DNA of 64,000 nucleotides from Deltaproteobacteria bacterium (GCA_029261855.1 JAJDAN010000004.1:1-64000), one strand, 5' to 3'; positions 51,833-60,278 are shown, counted from the stretch's first letter. Program-made: numbers and translations. The notes: generated by a model from the letters alone, not told the origin.

Positions 51833-52960
51833 TCAGGCTTCCTCGAGGGCCTCGTTCACCCGTCCGACCGCGTCGACGTATTCCGTCAGGAGGTCGCGAA
51901 TGACCTCGGCGCTGGTCTGGGAACTATTGATCTGCCCGACGACCTGACCGACGGGCTTGAAGGCGACGTCCTGGGTCCTTGCCACGCCCGCATAGGCGTG
52001 GGTCCTGCGGATGGCATCGAAGGTCACCATGCCCTGCATCGGCATGCCCAGGGTCTTGGGAGCACCTTCGGCCTCCCAGGCGTCGGTCCATTCGGTGCGC
52101 AGCATGCGGCAGGGCTTGCCCGTCCAGGAGCGCGACCGGAGCGTGTCCTCGCTGCTCGCCCTGAAGTAGGAGTCCTTCTCGGCGGGCTCCGCTGCCGCTT
52201 CCGCGACGGTCAACCACAGCGATCCGGTCCAGACCCCCGCAGCACCCATCGCCATGGCGGCCGCCATCTGACGACCGTTGCCGATGCCGCCCGCAGCCAG
52301 CACCGGCGTCGGCGCGACTGCGTCGATGATCTGGGGCCACAGGACGATGCTGCCGACGTCGCCGGTGTGTCCGCCCCCTTCACCGCCCTGGGCGATGACG
52401 ATGTCGATACCCGCTTCCTTGTGGGCCACGGCCTGCTTCACGCGACCGCAGAGCGCCGCGATCAAGCGTCCGCTGGCCTTCACCTCTTCGATGATCTCCT
52501 TGGGCGGCGTGCCCAGGGCGTTCGCGATGAGCGTGACGCCCGGGCGCTTCAGTGCTTCTTCGAGCAGCGGCCGCGCCGAGGCTTCGGTCCACCCGAGCAG
52601 ACCGCCCCGCGCGTCTTCTTCGGGCATCTTCGGGACGCCGTGGTCGTCGAGCAGCTTCTCGACGAAGTCCCGGGTCTCCTGGGGGATCATCCCCTGGAGC
52701 TGGGCCTGCAGCTTCTCCGGGTCCATCTCGCCCATGCCGTCGTACTTCTGGGGGATGACGATGTCCACGCCGTACTTCTTGTCGCCGATGTGCTCGTCGA
52801 TCCAGTCGAGTTCCTGGGCGAGCTGTTCGGCGCTGAAGCCGACGGCCCCCAGCACGCCCATGCCTCCGGCCTTGCTGACGGCGACGACCACGTCGCGGCA
52901 GTGGGTGAACGCGAAGATCGGGACCTCGATCCCCAGTCGCTTGCAGAGTTCGCTCGGCAT
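51833..52960 (-). CDS. Nitronate monooxygenase / 2-nitropropane dioxygenase family protein
   Basis: 375 residues. FMN-binding TIM barrel with AVSKAGGMGVLGAVGFSAEQ at the start, IVIAQGGEGGGHTGDVGS (catalytic His region) and VLAAGGIGNGRQMAAAMAMG (phosphate-binding). It oxidises alkyl nitronates or acts as a related flavoenzyme; family annotation often overstates nitronate specificity. AGAGGAA lies 7 bases before ATG 52960. Forty-six bases separate it from the acyl-CoA ligase upstream. Confidence 0.88.
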   Translation of the reverse strand: MPSELCKRLGIEVPIFAFTHCRDVVVAVSKAGGMGVLGAVGFSAEQLAQELDWIDEHIGDKKYGVDIVIPQKYDGMGEMDPEKLQAQLQGMIPQETRDFVEKLLDDHGVPKMPEEDARGGLLGWTEASARPLLEEALKRPGVTLIANALGTPPKEIIEEVKASGRLIAALCGRVKQAVAHKEAGIDIVIAQGGEGGGHTGDVGSIVLWPQIIDAVAPTPVLAAGGIGNGRQMAAAMAMGAAGVWTGSLWLTVAEAAAEPAEKDSYFRASSEDTLRSRSWTGKPCRMLRTEWTDAWEAEGAPKTLGMPMQGMVTFDAIRRTHAYAGVARTQDVAFKPVGQVVGQINSSQTSAEVIRDLLTEYVDAVGRVNEALEEA

Positions 52961-53006
52961 GTCGTTATTCCTCTTGGGTTGCTTGCTTTGGAGACGGGAG
53001 CAGGGA

Positions 53007-54581
53007 CTAGATGGCGCGGTCGTGACCTTCCCAGTAGGGGTCGCGGAGCCGACGCTTGTAGAGCTTCCCGTTCGGATCCCTCGGCATCTCTTCGATGTAG
53101 TCGATGCTCTTCGGGGTCTTGAACTTCGCGAGCTTCTCCTTGCAGAAGTCGAGCAGCTCGTTGGTGAGCGCCTCACCCGGTACGACCCCTTCGTGCGGCT
53201 CGATCACCGCCTTGATCTCCTCCCCCCAGTCCGGGTGGGGGATGCCGAAGACTGCGACGTCGCCCACCTTCGGGTGAGACAGGAAGACGTTCTCGATCTC
53301 GGCGGGGTAGATGTTGGCGCCGCCGGAGATGATCATGTCGATCTTGCGATCGCACAGGAACAGGTAGCCGTCTTCGTCGAGATAGCCGATGTCACCCACC
53401 GTGAAGAAGGTCTTGCCGTCGTCGGTGGCAAGACGGTTCTTGCGGGTCTTCTCCTTGTCGCCCTTGTACTCGAAGCTCGAGGTATCGCCGAGCAGCATGT
53501 AGACCGTGCCCTGCTCACCCGTTGCCACCGGGTTGTCGTCGTCGTCGAAGATGCGGATCTCGGCGTTGGTCCAGGCCTTGCCCACGGTGCCGGGCTTCTT
53601 CATCCATTCTTCGGGCGTGACGATCGTGCCGCCGCCCTCGGTGGCCGCGTAGTACTCGTAGATGGAGTCGCCCCACCACTCGATCATGCGTCGCTTCACG
53701 TCCGGCGGGCAGGGCGCGGCGGCGTGGATCATGGTCCGCGTCGACGAGCAGTCGTAGCGGTTCTTGACCTCGTCGGGCAGCGCCAGCAGCCGATGGAACT
53801 GGGTGGGCACCATGTGGCTGGTGGTGCAGCGGTACTTGTCGATCAGTCGCAGCATCTCCTCGGCGCTCCACTTGTCCATCAACACGACCGCATGCCCGAG
53901 GTGGAGCGACGCAGACGACTGCACGAGCACAGCGGTGTGGTACAGCGGCGAGCCGCAGATGTGAACGTTGCCGGCTTCGGGCTGGATGCCGAACATCATC
54001 AGGAAGCCGCCCATCATGCCGGAGATGAGATCGGGCTCGATCTCTGCCGGCGCCAACGCGCGCTTCACGCCCTTCGGGTTGCCCGTGGTGCCCGACGTGT
54101 AGTTCATGACGGCACCCGCGCAGCGCTTCTCGGGCATTTCCGTGGGCTGCCCGTCGAGCAGGGAAGCGAAGGACGCGAAGCCCTCCACGTCGCCCACCGC
54201 GAAGCTCTTCTCGAAGGGGAAGCCGACCTCCTTCGCCGCCTTGCGACAGATCTCGCCCACGTTCTCGTGGGCGATGAAGGCCTTGGCCCCGCAATCGCCC
54301 AGGATGTAGGCAACCTCGGCGGGCGCCAGATGCCAGTTGATCGGCGTCAGGTAGAAGCCGGCCTGGGTGCAGGCAAGAGCCGTAACGAAGTACTCCGCGC
54401 AGTTGACGGCGTTGATCGCCACGACGTCGCCGCGCTCGAGACCCAGTGCCCGCAGGCCGTGAACCATCTGGTTGCACTGGGCGAGCAGCTGTCCGCGCGT
54501 GAGCTGCTTCTCGAAGGGGTCGACGAGGGCGAGCGCATCAGGCTCTCGCTGGGCGAAGCTCCAGAAGCCGAGATCGGCCAT
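53007..54581 (-). CDS. AMP-dependent acyl-CoA synthetase/ligase
   Basis: 524 residues. ANL-family motifs: VMNYTSGTTGNPKGVKRA (P-loop), EYYAATEGGGT, FLCDRKIDMIISGGANIYPA (hinge) and PRDPNGKLYKRRLRDPYW (catalytic lysine). It resembles the ligase encoded at 31131-32699 throughout. It activates a carboxylic acid to its CoA thioester. As first gene of the operon with nitronate monooxygenase, TetR, SDR and glucosidase, it likely channels a degradation product into beta-oxidation. Its promoter region faces the TauD-type gene. Confidence 0.9.
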   Translation of the reverse strand: MADLGFWSFAQREPDALALVDPFEKQLTRGQLLAQCNQMVHGLRALGLERGDVVAINAVNCAEYFVTALACTQAGFYLTPINWHLAPAEVAYILGDCGAKAFIAHENVGEICRKAAKEVGFPFEKSFAVGDVEGFASFASLLDGQPTEMPEKRCAGAVMNYTSGTTGNPKGVKRALAPAEIEPDLISGMMGGFLMMFGIQPEAGNVHICGSPLYHTAVLVQSSASLHLGHAVVLMDKWSAEEMLRLIDKYRCTTSHMVPTQFHRLLALPDEVKNRYDCSSTRTMIHAAAPCPPDVKRRMIEWWGDSIYEYYAATEGGGTIVTPEEWMKKPGTVGKAWTNAEIRIFDDDDNPVATGEQGTVYMLLGDTSSFEYKGDKEKTRKNRLATDDGKTFFTVGDIGYLDEDGYLFLCDRKIDMIISGGANIYPAEIENVFLSHPKVGDVAVFGIPHPDWGEEIKAVIEPHEGVVPGEALTNELLDFCKEKLAKFKTPKSIDYIEEMPRDPNGKLYKRRLRDPYWEGHDRAI

Positions 54582-54627
54582 GGGGGGGATTCCTCCGGTG
54601 GTGGTCGAGTCGGCGGATTGTAACTTC

Positions 54628-54643
54628 CATCATGCGCATGATG
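54628..54643. promoter_or_regulatory. 16-bp perfect palindrome between divergent operons
   Basis: CATCATGCGCATGATG reads the same on both strands. It lies 47 bases before the start of the acyl-CoA ligase gene and 138 before the dioxygenase gene. Its size and place suit a dimeric repressor such as the TetR encoded in the leftward operon; there is no direct evidence. Confidence 0.5.
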
Positions 54644-54781
54644 CAAATGAGGTTCTCCGGGAGACCCGGATCCCCCAACCCCCACACCGCCAAGCACCCG
54701 GACGGGGTGGCGGAGGACTCTGCAAGTAGCCCGCTAAGATCCCCGGACCCACCTGCGACTCCGCCCTTTGGGAGGTCCACT

Positions 54782-55624
54782 GTGTCCGCCGCCGCCGAGC
54801 AACGCTTCGAAACCATCCAGATCTCGCCGCTCTCCCCGACGGTCGGCGCCGAGATCGGCGGTGTCCGCATGAGCGGCGACCTGCCGGACGAACAGATCGC
54901 CGAGATCCGTCAGGCGTTGCTCGACTGGAAGGTGATCTTCTTCCGGGACCAGGACGTCTCCATCGACGACCACGTGGCCTTCGGGGCGCGCTTCGGCGAG
55001 CTCGAGGTGCACCCCTTCACGCCGAATCTCGAGAGCCATCCCGAGGTCGTCGTCATCCACCACGGTCCCGAATCGAAGCGTGGCCAGAATCGCTGGCATA
55101 GCGACGTCACCTGGCGTCTCGAGCCTTCACTCGGATCGATCCTGCGCGCACGCATCGTCCCGCCGGTCGGCGGCGACACGCTCTTCGCAGACATGATCTC
55201 CGCCTACGAAGGCCTCTCCGACGAGATCAAGGAGAAGATCGACGGCCGCACCGCCACCCACAGCTTCCAGCACAACTTCGGACGCGGCATGACCGACGAG
55301 CAGCGCGCGAAGATGAGCGAGCAGTACCCGGACGCCCACCACCCGGTGGTGCGCACCCATCCGGAAACCCGCCAGAAGGGCCTGTACGTAAACGCCGCCT
55401 TCACCACGCACATCGACGACATGGACGAGGACGAGAGCCGCCGTCTGCTCCGCTACCTGTACCGCCAGGCATCGGTGCCCGAGTACCAGTGCCGCTTCCG
55501 TTGGCAGAAGGAATCCGTCGCCTTCTGGGACAACCGAGCCGTTCAGCACTACGCCGCCTTCGACTACACGCCGGAGGTGCGCCGGGTCGAGCGCGTGACG
55601 GTGGTAGGCGACGCCCCGTTCTAG
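54782..55624 (+). CDS. TauD/TfdA family Fe(II)/2-oxoglutarate dioxygenase
   Basis: 280 residues, the normal TauD size. The facial triad is seen as H106/D108 in RWHSDVT and a distal His in NRAVQHYAAFDY; the Arg in EVRRVERVTV would bind 2-oxoglutarate. It hydroxylates or cleaves a sulfonate, phenoxy acid or similar compound. GTG 54782 has GGGAGG 7 bases upstream. The stop codon TAG falls within the terminal CTAG of the 216-bp element that follows. Confidence 0.9.
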   Translation: MSAAAEQRFETIQISPLSPTVGAEIGGVRMSGDLPDEQIAEIRQALLDWKVIFFRDQDVSIDDHVAFGARFGELEVHPFTPNLESHPEVVVIHHGPESKRGQNRWHSDVTWRLEPSLGSILRARIVPPVGGDTLFADMISAYEGLSDEIKEKIDGRTATHSFQHNFGRGMTDEQRAKMSEQYPDAHHPVVRTHPETRQKGLYVNAAFTTHIDDMDEDESRRLLRYLYRQASVPEYQCRFRWQKESVAFWDNRAVQHYAAFDYTPEVRRVERVTVVGDAPF

Positions 55625-55836
55625 CCCCAATGCGTCATTGGCTTGGCTTCGAGCGCGCGGAGGTCGGGGTAGAACCCTTCGGAACCAGCTTCTCGAGCGG
55701 ATGCAGCTGGAACGGGAGAACCTCACTAGTGTGAGATCGTGTCGGCAGTCTTCAGACGCCGCGCGGGCCGCCCTATCGTGGGCTCCCTGCCGCGCATTGG
55801 AGTCGCGCCCGGATCCGCATGACGGATCAGGGCTAG
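55621..55836 (+). repeat. 216-bp intercistronic inverted-repeat element, copy 1
   Basis: Begins CTAGCCCCAATGCGTCAT and ends ATGACGGATCAGGGCTAG, inverted ends matching at 15 of 18 positions. A central dyad CTCAC-TAGT-GTGAG lies at element positions 102-115. A copy of identical length and homologous sequence lies inverted at 57257-57472. The last 41 bases differ from that copy at 3 positions and the first 19 at one; the interior is about half conserved. The element spans from the dioxygenase stop codon to 27 bases before the DUF1295 start. It encodes no credible protein. Confidence 0.8.
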
Positions 55837-55863
55837 CCGGCACCTGGAACGAAGGAGATACCC

Positions 55864-56757
55864 ATGAGCGACCCGACGACCCGAAGCCGATCCTTTGCGG
55901 TCTGTGCGGCCGCCTACGCGGTGGCGTTCGGAGTCGCCTGCGGGACCGCCGCCGTGGTCCCCACCCACGACCCGGTCTGGATCGCGTTCTGGGCGGACGT
56001 GGCCGCGACCTTCGCGATCTTCGGCTTCAGCGTCGTCTACGACAACTCGAGCTTCTACGACGCGTACTGGAGCGTCGCGCCGATCCCCATCGCGTTCTAC
56101 TGGGCCTTCCATCCCGACGGGCTCGAAGGCCCGTGGCTGCGGCAGGCCCTGGTGCTCGGTCTCGTGTCGGCCTGGGGCATCCGCCTCACCTACAACTGGG
56201 CAAGGGGGTGGGAGGGTCTCTCCCACGAAGACTGGCGCTACGTCGACAAGCGAAACCAGACGGGCCGCGCCTATTGGGCGGTGAGCTTTGCCGGCCTGCA
56301 CATGATGCCCACCCTGCTGGTCTTCGCGGGCTGCCTCGCGATGGTGCCCGCCGTGATGACGGGCACCCGACCCTTCGGTGTCCTCGACCTGGCCGCGGCC
56401 GTCGTCACCGGCACCGCGATCTGGCTCGAGGCCACCGCCGACGCACAACTGCGCCGCTTCCGTCTGAGCAAGCCGCCGCCGGAAGCCATCCTCGACACCG
56501 GCCTGTGGGCGCGCTGCCGGCATCCCAATTATCTCGGCGAGATCCTCTTCTGGTGGGGGCTCTTCGGGTTCGCCCTCGCCGCCGCCCCGCAGACCTGGGC
56601 CTGGACGGGCGCCGGCGCACTCGCGATCACCCTGCTCTTCCGCGTCGCAAGCCTGAAGCTCATCGACGACCGCATGCTCGCACGCCGGCCTGACTACAAG
56701 CGAAGGATGGAGACGGTGCCCGCGCTGCTACCGCTCGGCGCACGCGGCGGAGACTGA
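55864..56757 (+). CDS. DUF1295 (steroid 5-alpha-reductase-like) membrane protein
   Basis: 297 residues with six or seven hydrophobic segments. The C-terminal part is typical of DUF1295/isoprenylcysteine-methyltransferase-like and steroid reductase proteins: TGLWARCRHPNYLGEILFWW, then KLIDDRMLARRPDYKRRME. It probably reduces a double bond or methylates a lipid in the inner membrane, using a nucleotide cofactor; the substrate is unknown. AAGGAGATACCC precedes the ATG. Upstream lies the 216-bp element, so expression may depend on it. Confidence 0.85.
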   Translation: MSDPTTRSRSFAVCAAAYAVAFGVACGTAAVVPTHDPVWIAFWADVAATFAIFGFSVVYDNSSFYDAYWSVAPIPIAFYWAFHPDGLEGPWLRQALVLGLVSAWGIRLTYNWARGWEGLSHEDWRYVDKRNQTGRAYWAVSFAGLHMMPTLLVFAGCLAMVPAVMTGTRPFGVLDLAAAVVTGTAIWLEATADAQLRRFRLSKPPPEAILDTGLWARCRHPNYLGEILFWWGLFGFALAAAPQTWAWTGAGALAITLLFRVASLKLIDDRMLARRPDYKRRMETVPALLPLGARGGD

Positions 56758-56800
56758 CGGCTGGCGCACCGATAAGCGGCGTTGGATGGATCGACCCCGG

Positions 56801-56840
56801 TCGAGCGTGTCCACTACTTGTCGAGTGTGTCCACTACCCA
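56801..56840. repeat. 20-bp tandem duplication at the end of the SRPBCC gene
   Basis: Two copies of a 20-bp unit (56801-56820 and 56821-56840) share 16 bases. The stop codon of the SRPBCC gene is formed inside the first copy. Removing one unit restores a reading frame that continues for about 20 more codons to 56728. Confidence 0.75.
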
Positions 56841-57227
56841 ACCCATCAGGGTGCCGTAGAGGCCTTCCATTGCGGCCTGTGCCTGGGCGGGGTCGCCCTT
56901 CGGGTCGTAGGTGCAGCTCCACTCGAGCTCGCTGCCTTCGCCCTTCTTCCGCACGACCATCGTCGAACGGTAATTGGTGGCCGGGAACGGCAGGTCTTCG
57001 CCGGGGATCGTGTAGATCAGGGTTCGGTTGGCGTCATCGACGGACTCGAGGGTTTCCGCCAGGGTCGTGGGGCCGGCGGCGATGTGACGGATCATGCCCG
57101 GGCCCTCGCCCTCGAGTCGACAGTCGGTACCGGCTGGCATCCAGCTGACGTTGCCGAAGTCCGACACCAGCCCCCAGACCTTCTCGACGGGGTGCTTCAG
57201 ATCGCGGGTGACGCGGACGCTTGCCAT
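56814..57227 (-). CDS. SRPBCC (START/polyketide-cyclase fold) protein
   Basis: 137 residues. It starts MASVRVTRDLKHPVEKVWGL, the usual first strand and helix of the SRPBCC fold, and has CRLEGEGPGMIRHI and LEWSCTYDPKGDPAQ in the barrel. It probably binds a hydrophobic ligand or acts as a cyclase/dehydratase. AAGGAG precedes ATG 57227. It ends early compared with a hypothetical ancestral frame because of a tandem duplication. It lies 29 bases downstream of the second 216-bp element. Confidence 0.8.
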   Translation of the reverse strand: MASVRVTRDLKHPVEKVWGLVSDFGNVSWMPAGTDCRLEGEGPGMIRHIAAGPTTLAETLESVDDANRTLIYTIPGEDLPFPATNYRSTMVVRKKGEGSELEWSCTYDPKGDPAQAQAAMEGLYGTLMGWVVDTLDK

Positions 57228-57256
57228 GGCGGTGCTCCTTCAGTCGAACGCACAGG

Positions 57257-57472
57257 CTAGCCCTGATCCGTCCTGCGGATCAGGGCGCGACCCCAATCCG
57301 GGGCTCGGATCGCGCGCTCCTGCTTCTCGCGCGGCGATTTGGCTCCTGGCACTCGAGTTCACCGGTGTGAAGTTGTCGCGCTCTCGACGAAAACCACCCG
57401 GGAAGCGGGATCCGCGAGGTTCAGCAGAAGCCCAGCGCGCGCTGTGCCACGATAATGACGGATTGGGGCTAG
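57257..57472 (-). repeat. 216-bp intercistronic inverted-repeat element, copy 2
   Basis: On the minus strand it begins CTAGCCCCAATCCGTCAT and ends GACGGATCAGGGCTAG. The central dyad is TTCAC-ACCG-GTGAA at the same element position (102-115) as in copy 1. Near its 3' end GATCCG and CGGATC can form a local hairpin that competes with end-to-end pairing. It spans from the SDR stop codon (TAG inside CTAG) to 29 bases before the SRPBCC start, the same relation to its genes as copy 1. Confidence 0.8.
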
Positions 57473-58209
57473 ACGAGCAGCCCTCCATCGGCAACGAACT
57501 CCGACCCCGTCGAGTAGCTCGATTCGTCCGACAGCAGGAAGAGTGCGAGGCGTGCGATCTCGATGGGCTCGCCGATGCGGCCCAGGGGCAGCGCGTCGTG
57601 GGGAGTCGGCTCGCCGGGCTCGCGCTTGCCGAAGCCGCGCGCCATCTCGGTGTCGACACCACCTGGGTGGATCGAGTTGACGCGGATACCGTGACGACCG
57701 AGCTCGAGGGCCGCGGTCCGCGTGAGTCCGCGCATGCCGAACTTGCTCGACACGTAGCCCGCGGCAGTCGGCACGGCCTTGAAGCCCGCCGTCGACGAGA
57801 CGTTCACGATCGAGCCGCCGTCCTGGTCGCGCATCACCCGCCCCACCGCCTGGATGCCTCGAAAGCAACCGACCAGGTTCACCTCGAGCACACGTCGATA
57901 GTCTTCGACGTCCATTTCGAGGATCGGCTTCGCGACGAGGATGCCGGCGTTGTTGACGAGTCCGTCGATGCGGTCGAAGCGCTGACAGGCAGTGTCGACC
58001 ACCGCCTGCCAGTCCGCGGAAGACGTGACGTCGTGGCGGACGAAGAGCGCCCCATCGCCGAGTGACGCGGCGACCTGACGGCCCGCTTCTTCGAGTACGT
58101 CGGTCAGAACGACCCGCGCGCCTTCTTCGACGAAGAGCCGCGCTTCGGCCTCGCCCTGGCCCCGGGCCGCGCCCGTGACCACGACGACCTTGTCGTCGAG
58201 CCGTCCCAT
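57469..58209 (-). CDS. SDR family oxidoreductase
   Basis: 246 residues. TGAARGQGEAEA at the N terminus binds the cofactor; NNAG, SSTAG (catalytic Ser) and YVSSKFG (YxxxK) follow. TDVLEEAG after strand 2 favours NAD(H). It looks like a 3-alpha/20-beta-hydroxysteroid or related dehydrogenase. GGGAGGGG lies about 9 bases before ATG 58209. Its stop is the TAG of the 216-bp element. It is 25 bases downstream of the OmpA-family gene. Confidence 0.9.
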   Translation of the reverse strand: MGRLDDKVVVVTGAARGQGEAEARLFVEEGARVVLTDVLEEAGRQVAASLGDGALFVRHDVTSSADWQAVVDTACQRFDRIDGLVNNAGILVAKPILEMDVEDYRRVLEVNLVGCFRGIQAVGRVMRDQDGGSIVNVSSTAGFKAVPTAAGYVSSKFGMRGLTRTAALELGRHGIRVNSIHPGGVDTEMARGFGKREPGEPTPHDALPLGRIGEPIEIARLALFLLSDESSYSTGSEFVADGGLLV

Positions 58210-58234
58210 TCGACCGACCCCTCCCGCGCCGCGG

Positions 58235-59344
58235 CTAGCGGACGAGCTCGATCTCCGTGCGGCGGTTCTCGGCGTTGCTGCTCTCGCTGTCGTCCGCGAA
58301 GAGCGGTGCATCCGCACCGAATCCTTCGACGTCGATGCGACGCGCCGGAACGCCCGCGTTGACCAGGGCATCCCGCGTCGCTTCCGCGCGCCTCATGGAC
58401 AGTGCACGGTTGTAGTCGACGTTGCCCTTGGAGTCCGTGTGACCCTGGATGCGAACCCGGGCGCCCGGGGACGCCTCGACCTGCTGGGCGATCTCCCCGA
58501 GCTCGGGTCGATAGCTGGCGGCGACGTTCGCACTGTCGAAGCCGAACTTCACGGACCAACGCGTTCGGTCCTGCGCCGGCACGGGCGGTGCGGCCGCCAC
58601 GGCGGGCAGCTTCCGCTCGGCCACGGTCACGGTGCCGAGGAAGACTTCGCGGTTGAGTGCATGCAGCTGCGCCTCGCTTCCGACGGCACTCGCGGGCCGC
58701 GAGCTACCGCACTCGGTCAGATCGGAAATGCGGCGCAGCAGCACGCCGCCACTCTCGCTCTCTCCCACCTGCACCGTGTGCAAGCAGACGGTGCCGTCGT
58801 ACGACTCGACCAGCTCGCTCGCGGATGCGACCACGCGCTCGTCGTCGACGTCGCGACCGAACTCGTCGGTAACGACGCCGTCGCTGAAGATCACCACCGC
58901 CGCGCGACCCTTGCTTCCGGCCAGCGACTTCTTCGTCTCGCCGAGCACCTTGTGGAGCGGTGTTCCCGATTCGAGGTACGGCATCTCGGCATTCTTCGCC
59001 TGGAAGCCGGCGCGGTCGAAGCGCGCGAGCGGGATCTCGCTGCGATTGAAGCCGCCGAAGGCGACGGCGCCCGCCTGGTAGTCACCGTCGGGGCTCGCGC
59101 CCACGAACGATTCCACGAGCGCGCGCTCCTGATAGAACATGGCTCCATCGTCGAGAGACGCGGACGAATCGATGATCACGTAGAGCTGGTCGACGACGAC
59201 GGCCTCACCTGCCGCCGGCTGCAGCGGTCGCGCCGCGACCTTCTGCACCGCGGGCTCGGGCGTCGCGCAGGCAACTGCGAAGAGAAGGAGGAAGGTGGAA
59301 GGGACGAGCACGGAGACGAGGGAACGGGGCGCAGTGCGGAACAT
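58235..59344 (-). CDS. VWA/OmpA-family lipoprotein
   Basis: 369 residues. A signal peptide with lipobox AVAC is followed by a von Willebrand factor A-like domain (about 50-210; VVVDQLYVIIDSSASLDDGA with a MIDAS-like DSSAS). Then comes a C-terminal OmpA peptidoglycan-binding domain (about 250-369; GARVRIQGHTDSKGNVDYNR and NRRTEIEL). It probably ties the outer membrane to the cell wall and binds a partner through the VWA part. GGAG lies 6 bases before ATG 59344. The unusual fusion order (VWA then OmpA) is clear in sequence. Confidence 0.88.
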   Translation of the reverse strand: MFRTAPRSLVSVLVPSTFLLLFAVACATPEPAVQKVAARPLQPAAGEAVVVDQLYVIIDSSASLDDGAMFYQERALVESFVGASPDGDYQAGAVAFGGFNRSEIPLARFDRAGFQAKNAEMPYLESGTPLHKVLGETKKSLAGSKGRAAVVIFSDGVVTDEFGRDVDDERVVASASELVESYDGTVCLHTVQVGESESGGVLLRRISDLTECGSSRPASAVGSEAQLHALNREVFLGTVTVAERKLPAVAAAPPVPAQDRTRWSVKFGFDSANVAASYRPELGEIAQQVEASPGARVRIQGHTDSKGNVDYNRALSMRRAEATRDALVNAGVPARRIDVEGFGADAPLFADDSESSNAENRRTEIELVR

Positions 59345-59462
59345 GGGGGACTCCAAGCGATTCGAGGAAGTTCGGCTTCGACCGGCCGTGACACTCTAGC
59401 GGCGGCCGCCGAGGACGACGCCCTTGTGTGACACCTGGGCGGCCGCGGGTGCCAGAAAACCC

Positions 59463-60278
59463 TCAGTCACGCTTCAGGACGCCGCCCACCTTCAGCTCGC
59501 CGGTCACGTGGACGGACCCCATCACCTCGTCGAGGTACCCGGGGCCCTCCTTGGTGGGCACGAACCATCCCGTGGGGCACATGGTGAGGACCTCGACGAA
59601 GGAGAAGCCCTCTCCGCGCATCTGGCTCTCGAAGGCCCGTTCGAAGTACTTCCGGGTCTTCGCCACACCCGCGGCGTCGTGCACCGAGCCCCGGGCCACG
59701 TAGCTGGTGCCGCCGAGCCCGGCGAGCAGATCGCCGATCAGAATGGGATGCCCGTGGTAGGCGGCGTCCCGGCCTTCGAGGGTGTTCTTGGTGCGCTGAC
59801 CGATCACCGTGGTGGCGGTCATGTGGCCGCCGGTCTCCCCGAACACGCCGTTGTTGAGCAGCACGCAGGTGACGTTCTCGCCCCGCGCGGCAGTGTGGAT
59901 GACTTCCTGGAGCCCCTCGTTGACCATGTCCCCGTCGCCCTGGAGGGTGAAGAGGAGCGCGTCCGGCCGCATGCGCTTGGCGCCCGTCGCTAGCGAGGGG
60001 GCACGGCCGTGGAGGGCCTGGATGAGATCCAGGTCGATCATGCTGGTGAGCGCCGTGTAGCAGCCGATCCCGACCACACCGATGGTGCGTTGGGCGAGCC
60101 CCAGGGTCTCGACGGCGTCGAGCAGGGCCCGCAGGGCCACGGGCTCTCCGCACCCCGGGCACAGATCGTGGTCCGTCGTCAGCTGGAGCCCCGACGCGAA
60201 GCTGCCCTTCTGGCGAGCGGCCTGGGCCGGCGGATTCGCGGTGTCGAGCTTCATTCGGTGCGTCATGCTTCCCTTCAC
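59463..60278 (-). CDS. 2-oxoacid:ferredoxin oxidoreductase, beta subunit
   Basis: 271 residues. Thiamine-diphosphate-binding subunit: CPGCGEPVALRALL at the N terminus, QGDGDMVNEGLQEVIHTAAR (GDGD...N Mg/ThDP motif) and LLNNGVFGETGGHM. With alpha, gamma and delta subunits it oxidatively decarboxylates a 2-oxoacid to acyl-CoA and reduces ferredoxin. GTG 60278 overlaps the alpha stop (GTGA) and has GGAGG 9 bases before; ATG 60266 is an alternative. It is last in the operon. Confidence 0.9.
   Translation of the reverse strand: MKGSMTHRMKLDTANPPAQAARQKGSFASGLQLTTDHDLCPGCGEPVALRALLDAVETLGLAQRTIGVVGIGCYTALTSMIDLDLIQALHGRAPSLATGAKRMRPDALLFTLQGDGDMVNEGLQEVIHTAARGENVTCVLLNNGVFGETGGHMTATTVIGQRTKNTLEGRDAAYHGHPILIGDLLAGLGGTSYVARGSVHDAAGVAKTRKYFERAFESQMRGEGFSFVEVLTMCPTGWFVPTKEGPGYLDEVMGSVHVTGELKVGGVLKRD

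Noticed and set aside
59345-59462. GC-rich inverted words (GCGGCCGC twice) as a terminator
   Set aside because: The possible stems are interrupted and there is no T-run in either direction.
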